Below are positions 46,029 through 54,833 of a stretch of 64,000 nucleotides of DNA, piece by piece (the first letter of the stretch is position 1; the number at the start of each line of letters is the position of its first letter). The position numbers and the translations under genes are program-made. The notes under the pieces were generated by a model that ran no database searches, had not been told where the DNA came from, and was given only the letters and a program-made list of their open reading frames with translations. This DNA comes from Picochlorum sp. 'celeri' (Eukaryota > Chlorophyta > Trebouxiophyceae), in contig JAACMV010000010.1 in assembly GCA_010909725.1 (NCBI GenBank), forward strand, positions 597,501 to 661,500. Direction: 5' to 3'.

Positions 46029-49000
46029 CTAGGCCGTCTGCCCGTAGCTCGTGGGGTTTCATGGGAAGTCGCGAGGTGCGACATGGACTCTCGCGCGGGG
46101 CGTCGGTCCAGTGCACTGGATGTTGGGAGGGGAGGAGGTAGGCAGATGGCCCAACTCCATCTCTGCTGATTTTACACTCTCATTGTAACATGATGCTATT
46201 TAACCGAATGTTTGCTACTCCTAATGATACGTATCAATCAGAATCTCTTTGTACACCACGTTCTTCATCCACAGCTTTCCCTGGTCGTCCGGCTGTGGCC
46301 CAAACACCCACAGGTTCTGGTCATCTCCACACCGAGACAACGCCACGTACAACTGTCCGTGTGAAAAGACATCGTCCTGGAGGTACACTCCCACCCTCTG
46401 GAGGGTGAGCCCCTGTGCTTTGTTGATGGTCATCGCAAACGCCACGCGGATGGGCAGCTGTGTCCTCTGCAGCACAAAGGAACCCAGGCTCTGTGTCATC
46501 ACCACCCTGGTGATGAGGACCTCCCGCCCCGTGCTGGGACCGTGGACCACCCTGGCTTTGATGGAGTGGTTGAGAATTTTGGTCACCACCATTCGGGTGC
46601 CATTGGACACGCCCTTGGTGATGTTGCGGAGGGCAATGATGGGGGCCCCAACCTTGAGGCTGATGACGTGTGGCGGCAGGCCACTCTCCTTGATGCTGGC
46701 GAGATACTCCTCCGGGTATGCGTCGTCCCTCTGGTGCCAACCATCGGTAATTCCATTGATCGACACGAACAGGCGGTCTTCTTCACCGTCGATGAGGGCG
46801 TCCAGCAGGCTGTCGTTGATCCTGGTGGCGGTGTCATTCTTGGGGACCAATACGGCTGTTCCCTTGAGGAAGTCGTCCCTGTCCTGCCCTCGCTTGGCCT
46901 GGAGGCCAGCGTACACATGTTCGAAAAACGTCTTCTCCATACTCTCCGGATCCTCCTCCTCCTCGGGGGTGAAGGCGATGGAGGAGGGCACTTCCAGGCG
47001 CCCGTGGTCATCCAGCGGCACGTCGCCATCGCCGACGCGCTTGAGCCACCTGCTCCACCCCTCCAGTCGCGACTTGCACTCGGGGCGCACGCAGTTTTTC
47101 ACTCGCATATTGATGTGGAGCCTGAGGACCTTGACAGCAGGCCAGTGGGTCCAATGGGTCAGCGACGCATTGACCTCTGCTGCCCTCCTGGCTCGCCCTC
47201 TGGCATTCTTCATGACGGGCCCACACTGCCTGAAATCCCCGCCAAGCACCACCACCTTGCCGCCCATGACCGTGTCGGGCCGTGCCATGAGATCTCGAAG
47301 GCATCGATCCACGGCATCCAGCTGCCACTTGTTCATCGCCGGGGCCTCGTCCCAGACAATCAGCCTCGCTCGGCGCAGCAGGTCAGCCTCGTGCAACTGC
47401 CTGGCAACGTTGCAGATCAGCTGCTCGCCGTCGACGTCGTCCTTGACGGGCAGCCTGAATCGTCTGTGCACCGTCGTCCCGTTCGGTAGCAGCTGGGCTG
47501 GCAGGCCATTCGAGGCCATCGCCACCGCAATGGGATGCTCGCCTCTCTCGCGCTCCTCTTGGCTCTGCTTCCTCAATTTCATGAGCAGTGTCTTGTACAG
47601 GAACGTCTTCCCCGACCCCCCGATGCCATCCAGGAAAAACACATGGCATGATGAGTTTTCCTCAGATTCGCAGGCGTTGACCGCCTCGAGGATCTGGTCG
47701 AACGCCGCCCGCTGCTGCTGATTGAGCTTGGCCACGTTGGCCTCGATGTCCTGGTAGCTGAAGTTGAAGTACCCACCGACCTCCTTCTCGATCTCGGACG
47801 TGATCAAATGGTCCGGAGGCCGTGGAATACCGAATTCTTTCAGCGTCTTCTTGTACTCGTCGAGGAGATCCTGGATGTCGAGCACGGCCCTCCACGACCA
47901 TCGACCATGCTCGTCCTCGGCCACCGTGTCTCGGATGCAGTCCTCTGGATTCTCCTTCAACTTGGTGTCCACTTCGTACAGGTAGTCCTCGCTCAGCGCC
48001 GTCTTGTACCTGTTCCACATCCGTTTCGGGTCGCTAATATTGCAGAAGGCGAGCATCTCCACAAACATCATGCGGAGCTGACAGGGCATGGCCTCCCTCA
48101 CCGCCTCGTCCATGCCGCTGCACCACAGGTCGTCATTCTCCAGCATGCCCCTCTGGCGGCACGCTTCCTCGAAGCTGGGACACACCACCTGGGTCGGGTT
48201 CCCTCCTTCCTCTATATCCCTCACCGTCTTCAGGTCGTCCCAGGAGGTGGCCCCCGGCAGGGCACACAACAATTGCTTCAAGCACCACCGCTCCCTGTCC
48301 TGCGGGTGGACAAAAGGCAGTCGACCAACACATCGAGTGTTCCGCTTGCGGCGCGCCCACCGCTTCAGCTTCCTGTCCCACGAAGCGATAGCGCCGATGT
48401 CGGCATAGCACGTGGACAACGCGGCAGGCTTGCGAACGGTGGCCCCCTCGCCCGCCCCTGCCAGCCTCGCCTGGTACTTGCGCTTCTCCTCCAAGTTGAA
48501 CTTGAACCACGCCGTCAGCATCGTGTCAGCCGAGCCCGCCTCCTGAACAACGTCCACCAAGTTGCCCTCTTCTTCGAAAAGCACGCTCTGGTCGTTGGGG
48601 GTGTGGAGATGGAGCTGCTGCACGCTGGGGTAGTTCCCTGCCAGCTCGAACCCAAACAGCCTCCAGCACGCCTCTGCAGACCCAATGCACAGGCCGTCAA
48701 AGAAATTGTCCACCGTCTCCACCGTCGCTTCCCTCCTCTCCGACAGAGATACATTGGATCGAGATGCCTCCTTGTACACGTACTTGAACATGTACTTGAT
48801 GCCCTCGATGCCAGAGCACACCATGACGTTCAGGTGGCAGTTGTAGCGCTTGAGCAGGTACATGTTGTACGGAACCACATATCTGTTGTCGAGCTTGACG
48901 ATTGCTCCGTTCTCGAGTTTCTTCTCCACCACTCTGGTATTGTTTGGCCTGCGGTAGATGGGGTACCCCCCACGGGCGCTGCCGTTCGGAACCGTCATCT

Positions 49001-51719
49001 CGTCCCTGAACTCCATCGGGAAGTCTCTGCAGCACCTGCCATCCCTCAAGCACCTGTCGTCGCACGGGCCGTGCATCATGTGGCTGGCCACCATATTATA
49101 CCCGTGTGGATCTACCTTCTTATTTGGGATCCATGCCCGAGACACTTTCTCGATCCCTTCCCCTGTGGTCGTGATGGCCTGGTCCTCCAGCCACAACAGC
49201 ATGTGGACGTGCGGAAGGCCCCTCTTCTGGTACTCCACTCGATATGTGAGGGCCTTGGCCTCCCCGAACACCTTGCCCTTGATGAGGTCATCCTTGAGCT
49301 GCCGCAGCTTGGCGTGAAAGACGCGAGACACGATGTCTGGCCTGTCCTGGGCGACCTGGCCACGCCTGATCTCCCTTTGAATCTCTGGCCAGTTGGGGTT
49401 GCACGTCATGGTGATGAACAGCGAGGGGTTCCCGAAGGCCCGGGCCAGCGCGTACGCGTCGTACCTCTTCTTTCGAAAGTACGCTCGCGATCCGATGTGG
49501 GAGGCCGGCACCTCGGCAGCTTCGGTCCCCGCCTCCGAGCCCTTGCGCCTGCCATGCGCCACCGCCTGCCGGAGCGGCCCCAGCGCGCTCCTGCGCATCT
49601 TTCGGCGAAACTCGTCCGTCTTCAGGTAGTTCAGTCTCTGCCTCTCCACCTTGACGTAGGTGTCCAGCACCCATTCCTGGAACAGTCGACCGCCTTTGGT
49701 GAAGTCTGCAGCAGCGCCAGCCCTGTCGTGGAGCCAGTAGGCCCCGTACTGCAGTGGGGTCAGCCCCATGCCGGTGTGCCACCCTGGCGTGCCCCAGGGA
49801 TACAGCAGCACAAAGTGCAAGGGCTCGTACATCGGGCTGTTGTCCCAGATGATCACCGGCTTCTTGCAGTCCACACGATTGCGCGCCAACAGCCTCAGCC
49901 CGCGCTTCTCCTTGGGGTCCTCCCTGTCGTCCACCACCGCCATCACCTCGGACGCATGGGGCTTGTTGTACACGTGAGGGTCGTTGGAGGCAGCCTCTAT
50001 GAAGTCCACCTCGAACTCCATCACGTCGTCTTTGGTTTGCTCTTGCAGCTGCTCCTCCACCAACTTGAATTGCTCCACGTATGGATTGCACGTATGCAGC
50101 ATGCTCTGCAGCTCCCCCACGATGCGTCGCACTGCTTCCTTCTCCTCCCTCCTTTCCGGGTGCTGCCTCTCTGGATCACTGTTCTCGTTCATCTTTCGAA
50201 TTCGGCACGCCAGTTCCTCTTCCTGGTCGTCCATCATGTATATCTGCACGTACTGAGGATCCTGGGAGGTCTCAATGGGGTTGAGCAGGTGATAAATGCT
50301 GCCTTGCGCCACCATCATGCTCACACCTGGCGTGTGCATCACGTTGGACGTGCTGGATGCCATCTGGAGCGCCGCATTGATGTACATTATTTTCTTGTGG
50401 AAGCACGTGCCTTCTTGGGACGTGCGATCGTCCCACAGAGACCTCAGTGGCTGTGGAGCTGGCCTGTCGAAATGATCAGACAGGAACGCAGCTTTCCCAT
50501 CGTGGCAGCACAGGGGTCCCCCTGTGATCATCCCATTTTTCTTTTTCACTTCCCACTCATATAGCGGGGCATCACACAATTGGCAGCGCTGTGACCGGCT
50601 GCCGTGATCCAGATATTCCACATTCAATGCATCTCCTAGAGCCACTGCACATCTTCTGTTTGCCCTTCCACGCCGCTCCCGGTCTGGCAGGACATTTGGT
50701 GCCATGCAGATGTCATCCTCTATGTCCAGGTCATCATCGACATCATCATCAGTCGAATCATCTGCGGAACACACGTGTTCAATGCCATCCTCATCTGGCA
50801 ACCATTCGTCATCAAAAGCCTGTCCCGCCTGTCCTCTTGGTCTCCTGGGACAGACTGCTCGTTCAGGTGCATTCGGATCGACGTTTTCGTCCATCAAGTT
50901 CGCATTACCCCCTGCAAACTCCGAGATAGTTGAAAGCTGTACATTGGAAGACAATCGTGGAGCCCCGGAATGGACCACCGCACCTGATTCAGGGTAGCCA
51001 GGAGTGTACACTTGGGAGCTTCCGTCGCTCTTGGCACCGTCACTCGATGCGTCAGCCTCGTTTTCCCAATCGTCTCCCAAAAACCTGCCGTTTTGTTTGC
51101 GCTTCCTCTTTCCCCGAGGACCGCCCTGGTCCACGACATGGCCACTGCTCGTGCTTTTGTCACCCAGAAAGTCATCTTCCTTCTCCCACTCGTCTCCCAA
51201 GAACCTGGTGTTCTGTTTACGACTTCTCTTCTCTCGAAGATGCATCTACTCAATCTTCGGGACCTTGAAACGAATGTCGGTCGTTGAGACACGCGAGCAT
51301 GGCAGTTGACAGACGGGTTTTGTCCACGACTCTCTGATCGGCTCGAGGTTGATACTGACAGAACCACGGGCAAATAATATTTGTTTCGGTCCCTGTTTCG
51401 GGGCTTTTCGGTGTTTATCGAGGGAGCGAGTTTTTGGCTGCTTGAGGTCGCCCCGAAAGCAGGGCAACGTCAATCCGTCCAGTGGCACCTTGGATGGGGC
51501 TTGGCGATCGATTTCGTGAAGGGGCAAAATGCACGTGCGCCCTCGGCCACGGCGGTGACGTGATGGGACAGGACGGTCGGTTTCGCCTCATTTTCCTCGA
51601 CGACACGGCGTCGTTTCTTTCACAGCAGGGAGCTTTAGCGCATTTGTGCCACATTGGTGCAATGTAAAATTTATTTGCTGTTGTTCGAGGTGAAAAAAAT
51701 ATTTTGCCTTGTTGCGTTA
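46029..51719 (-). mobile_element. Autonomous Helitron
   Basis: Carries one long Rep/helicase gene on the minus strand. The proposed 3' terminus is CTAG at 46032-46029, flanked by T on that strand, as expected for insertion into AT. The terminal ~26 bases (plus strand CTAGG...GCCCGTAGCTCGTGG) have the pattern of the four CTAGG ends in the adjacent array. The 5' side ends at the first array unit (51719), where the sequence ...CTTGTTGCGTTA also occurs at the right end of the short units. The ends are inferred from these comparisons. Confidence 0.75.
46221..51245 (-). CDS. Helitron Rep/PIF1-type helicase protein (RepHel), intact
   Basis: Rolling-circle transposase of 1674 residues in a single uninterrupted frame. 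The N-terminus has a duplicated motif (RKQNTRFLGDEWEKED and RKQNGRFLGDDWENEA). A Cys ribbon CQLCDAPLYEW is near residue 220. The Helitron-like N domain contains FITMTCNPNWPEIQ; the HUH metal site GLPHVHMLLW is near residue 675; Rep tyrosines lie in KYMFKYVYK near 817. The SF1B helicase has Walker A GIGGSGKTFLYKTLL near 1206, Walker B LIVWDEAPAM near 1293, VVLGGDFRQCGPV near 1335 and motif VI TINKAQGLTL...GQLYVALSR at the end. No OTU or endonuclease add-on. Likely active. Confidence 0.94.
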   Translation of the reverse strand: MHLREKRSRKQNTRFLGDEWEKEDDFLGDKSTSSGHVVDQGGPRGKRKRKQNGRFLGDDWENEADASSDGAKSDGSSQVYTPGYPESGAVVHSGAPRLSSNVQLSTISEFAGGNANLMDENVDPNAPERAVCPRRPRGQAGQAFDDEWLPDEDGIEHVCSADDSTDDDVDDDLDIEDDICMAPNVLPDRERRGRANRRCAVALGDALNVEYLDHGSRSQRCQLCDAPLYEWEVKKKNGMITGGPLCCHDGKAAFLSDHFDRPAPQPLRSLWDDRTSQEGTCFHKKIMYINAALQMASSTSNVMHTPGVSMMVAQGSIYHLLNPIETSQDPQYVQIYMMDDQEEELACRIRKMNENSDPERQHPERREEKEAVRRIVGELQSMLHTCNPYVEQFKLVEEQLQEQTKDDVMEFEVDFIEAASNDPHVYNKPHASEVMAVVDDREDPKEKRGLRLLARNRVDCKKPVIIWDNSPMYEPLHFVLLYPWGTPGWHTGMGLTPLQYGAYWLHDRAGAAADFTKGGRLFQEWVLDTYVKVERQRLNYLKTDEFRRKMRRSALGPLRQAVAHGRRKGSEAGTEAAEVPASHIGSRAYFRKKRYDAYALARAFGNPSLFITMTCNPNWPEIQREIRRGQVAQDRPDIVSRVFHAKLRQLKDDLIKGKVFGEAKALTYRVEYQKRGLPHVHMLLWLEDQAITTTGEGIEKVSRAWIPNKKVDPHGYNMVASHMMHGPCDDRCLRDGRCCRDFPMEFRDEMTVPNGSARGGYPIYRRPNNTRVVEKKLENGAIVKLDNRYVVPYNMYLLKRYNCHLNVMVCSGIEGIKYMFKYVYKEASRSNVSLSERREATVETVDNFFDGLCIGSAEACWRLFGFELAGNYPSVQQLHLHTPNDQSVLFEEEGNLVDVVQEAGSADTMLTAWFKFNLEEKRKYQARLAGAGEGATVRKPAALSTCYADIGAIASWDRKLKRWARRKRNTRCVGRLPFVHPQDRERWCLKQLLCALPGATSWDDLKTVRDIEEGGNPTQVVCPSFEEACRQRGMLENDDLWCSGMDEAVREAMPCQLRMMFVEMLAFCNISDPKRMWNRYKTALSEDYLYEVDTKLKENPEDCIRDTVAEDEHGRWSWRAVLDIQDLLDEYKKTLKEFGIPRPPDHLITSEIEKEVGGYFNFSYQDIEANVAKLNQQQRAAFDQILEAVNACESEENSSCHVFFLDGIGGSGKTFLYKTLLMKLRKQSQEERERGEHPIAVAMASNGLPAQLLPNGTTVHRRFRLPVKDDVDGEQLICNVARQLHEADLLRRARLIVWDEAPAMNKWQLDAVDRCLRDLMARPDTVMGGKVVVLGGDFRQCGPVMKNARGRARRAAEVNASLTHWTHWPAVKVLRLHINMRVKNCVRPECKSRLEGWSRWLKRVGDGDVPLDDHGRLEVPSSIAFTPEEEEDPESMEKTFFEHVYAGLQAKRGQDRDDFLKGTAVLVPKNDTATRINDSLLDALIDGEEDRLFVSINGITDGWHQRDDAYPEEYLASIKESGLPPHVISLKVGAPIIALRNITKGVSNGTRMVVTKILNHSIKARVVHGPSTGREVLITRVVMTQSLGSFVLQRTQLPIRVAFAMTINKAQGLTLQRVGVYLQDDVFSHGQLYVALSRCGDDQNLWVFGPQPDDQGKLWMKNVVYKEILIDTYH

Positions 51720-52730
51720 CTAGGATTGCCGCCCGTCGCACGTGGCCTTGTATCGGGTAGACTTCGCGGCCCATGGCCAGTCGATTGGCAAACGGCCCAA
51801 TTGGGTACTTTGATCGATGGTGGCGACATCTCTTTTGTTTGATCCATATTCGCGAGCTCACACTTGCATTGTATACGTCAGATTCTAGTGGTTGACACAT
51901 TCAGGGCTCCTCAGCCGCCTGGCTGACTCTGCAGCTGCAAAGTTTGCAACCCTGTCCTGAGCCCATGATTTCGGACCCAAACTTTGGGTCACTACCTGGT
52001 ACTACAGGACGGCTGGCCTCTTTGATGTTGTCCTGGCATGAATTCTCTCTCAATCGCCACTGATAGATCACATGCCTGAGGACGGCTGAATTTCCCTTTG
52101 CAATGATCTACATCGATCCAAACGAAGGATACCCTTGCCACTGCTGAGTGCTGCCAACAGGTGGTCCTAGTCAGACGCATCCTATCCACCATTCGGATCT
52201 CGCCGTTCTGTATGCCTAGAAATCATTCTTTCAGATACATATACGGCACTCTGTCCTCTGAAACAGCGAGACGGCCAAGGTCGTTCGTGTCTCGCAATGC
52301 GACAATGGCAGTTGAGACCCACCTCTGTGTACGCGTGTGTGGTCGGCACCTGGTTGACGATAACAGCATCAGTATTCGAAAAGATTTTTCACTATACGTG
52401 TTTCGGAGCCTTTTGCGCCGTATCCACAAAGCTGATTTTCCAGGCCCATTTGGGGCGTGGTGGTCTCTCGTCGAAGAATCCGTTCATCAGGCGCCTTGGA
52501 TGGGCCATGAGAGTCGATTTCGGAGCGTGTCGAAATGGACGTGCGTGTCCGGTCACGATGCCCTCTGGCTGGGACCTGGGCGTCGATTTCGGTCAAATTT
52601 CGCGAGCAACACGGACCCGTTTTGTCGAATGCAGAGAGCTTTAGCCCGTTTGGGCATATTTGGTAGTTTGTATAAATTATCTAGTTTGTGATTCGCCAAA
52701 GTGGTTTTTTCCAGCGTTATATCTGTGTGA
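51720..52730 (-). mobile_element. Non-autonomous Helitron-like unit 1 (long, 1011 bp)
   Basis: Plus-strand left end CTAGGATTGCCGCCCG, right end TTATATCTGTGTGA. No coding capacity. It shares the CCTTGGATGGG...CGATTTCG and AGCTTTAGC blocks with the 5' region of the autonomous Helitron (51510-51640), linking them as one family. Similar to 53054-54075 along its whole length with several percent differences. Confidence 0.65.
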
Positions 52731-52733
52731 ATA

Positions 52734-53023
52734 CTAGGATTGCCGCCCGTCGCACGTGGCCTTCTATCCAGGACTTTGTCGGACGGGCTGTGTCGGAAAA
52801 TCTACAAACGATTCCAGGCCGACGCTTCTCCTCGGTCACGTTGGTATTTGAGTCGGGCCTACAGGCCGTTTTCGTTCCTCTACCTCGAGAAAAGCACGGA
52901 GTCGTTTCTCTCACAGCAGAGAGCTTTAGCGCATTCGTGCCACAGTGATACCATGTAGAATTTATAATCTTTCTATTGAAGGGAAAAAAATTTTTAAGTG
53001 CTTGTTGCGTTATATCTGTGTGA
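52734..53023 (-). mobile_element. Non-autonomous Helitron-like unit 2 (short, 290 bp)
   Basis: Begins CTAGGATTGCCGCCCG and ends TTATATCTGTGTGA. Same length as 54079-54368 and no difference seen by eye. Its right half (AGCTTTAGCGCATTCGTGCC, then ...GTGCTTGTTGCGTTA) matches the 5' end of the autonomous element. Confidence 0.65.
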
Positions 53024-53053
53024 ATCTGTGCGAATAAAGGTTATATATATATA

Positions 53054-54075
53054 CTAGGATTGCCGCCCGTCGCACGTGGCCTTGTATCGGGTAGACTTCG
53101 CGGCCCATGGTCAGTCGATTGGCAAACGGCCCAATTGGATATTTTGATCGATGGTGGCGACATCTCTTTTGTTTGATCCATATTCGCGAGCTCGCATTTA
53201 CATTGTATACGTCAGATTCTAGTGGTCGACACGTTCAGGGCTCCTTAGCCACCTGACTGACTCTGCAGCTGCAAAGTTTGCAACCCTGTCCTGAGCCCAT
53301 GATTTCGGACCCAAACTTTGGGTCACTACCTGGTACTACAGGACGGCTGGCCTCTTTGATGTTGTCCTGGCATGAATTCTCTCTCAATCGCCACTGATAG
53401 ATCACATGCCTGAGGACGGCTGAATTTCCCTTTGCAATGATCTAAATATATCGAATTCGTTTCGAAACGAAGGATGCCTCTGACTGCTGAGTGTGTGTTC
53501 AACAGATGGTCCTGATCGGACCCATCCTATCCACCATTCAGGTCTCACCGTTCTGTATGTCTAGAAATCATTCTCCCAGATACATATACGGCAGTTTGTC
53601 CTCTGAAACAGCAAGGCAGCCAAGGTCGTTCGTGTCTCGCATCGCGACAATGGCAGTTGCGAAACACCTCTGTGTAAGCGTATCTGGTCGGCACCTGGTC
53701 GACGATAATAGCATCAGTATTGGATAAGAGTTTTCATTCTGCGTGTTTCGGAGCCTTTTGCGCCGTATTGAAGAAGCTGATTTTCCCGGCCCATTCGGGG
53801 CGTGGTCGTCTCTCGTCGAAGGATGCGTTCATTAGGCGCCTTGGATGGGCCATGAGAGTCGATTTCGGAGCGTGTCGAAAGGGACGTGTGTGTCCGGTCC
53901 CGATGGCCACTGTCTGGGACTTGGGCATCGATTTCGCTCAAATTTGGCGAGCAACACGGACCCGTTTTGTCGAATACAGAGAGCTTTAGCCCGTTTGGGC
54001 ATATTTGGTAGTTTGTACAAATTATCTAGTTTGAGATTCGCCAAAGTGGATTTTTTCAGCTTTATATCTGTGTGA
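53054..54075 (-). mobile_element. Non-autonomous Helitron-like unit 3 (long, 1022 bp)
   Basis: Diverged copy of unit 1 with the same ends. Separated from unit 2 by 30 bp of CTGTGCGAATAAAGG and AT-repeat sequence. Confidence 0.65.
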
Positions 54076-54078
54076 ATA

Positions 54079-54368
54079 CTAGGATTGCCGCCCGTCGCAC
54101 GTGGCCTTCTATCCAGGACTTTGTCGGACGGGCTGTGTCGGAAAATCTACAAACGATTCCAGGCCGACGCTTCTCCTCGGTCACGTTGGTATTTGAGTCG
54201 GGCCTACAGGCCGTTTTCGTTCCTCTACCTCGAGAAAAGCACGGAGTCGTTTCTCTCACAGCAGAGAGCTTTAGCGCATTCGTGCCACAGTGATACCATG
54301 TAGAATTTATAATCTTTCTATTGAAGGGAAAAAAATTTTTAAGTGCTTGTTGCGTTATATCTGTGTGA
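54079..54368 (-). mobile_element. Non-autonomous Helitron-like unit 4 (short, 290 bp)
   Basis: Apparent identical copy of unit 2. Followed by an (AT)n run and unrelated sequence, so it ends the array. Confidence 0.65.
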
Positions 54369-54409
54369 ATATATATATATGGTGCTTGTGGATGGCCAAC
54401 GGGCTTCAT

Positions 54410-54600
54410 GACGGTTGGTGATTGTCTAAGCGGGAATGCCGCCATATTTTCAGAATGGGGTTTGGAAACACGGCGGTGATCCGGCTTATAAGCGGGAACG
54501 CCGCCGAGTTTTGGGGTTTTGGCCATTGGGCGCCACCCTCAAATACGGCGGTGATCCCGCTTATAAGCGGGAATGCCGCAGCACATGGCACCTACGGAAT
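54410..54600. repeat. Three-fold repeat around a palindromic core
   Basis: Three iterations, about 60-75 bp apart, of CGGCGGTGATC(C)...TAAGCGGGAA(T/C)GCCGC. The third contains the perfect 16-bp palindrome CCCGCTTATAAGCGGG (54556-54571); the second has one mismatch; the first is only a half-site. It lies between the Helitron array and the KDZ gene and could be a subterminal repeat of the KDZ transposon. Confidence 0.65.
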
Positions 54601-54833
54601 TCTTCAGGTGCTCATCTTTTGACACCGTCTTTAAAATACCTTTTGAATCATGACAAAAATTCTGTAACTGCGAAAGCGTGTCTGTGCGCTGTGTTTGAGG
54701 GTGAGTCACGTGGGTGGCCCATCTTACTTTGGAAGCGGTAAGCCCGTTTCCCTGCAACTGCAAGGGCAGATTCTGCCATATATTCATAACAGATTGATTG
54801 TTCTTTTTCAAAGTGAGGTACACAGAGACAACC

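Noticed and set aside
46249..47721. 490-codon plus-strand frame
   Set aside because: Also a shadow of the Helitron helicase region, Ser/Arg/Pro-rich with no motif.
47808..50564. 918-codon plus-strand open frame
   Set aside because: It lies antisense within the Helitron gene; its composition (many His, Val, Leu, Arg) mirrors the GC-rich minus-strand codons and shows no domain.
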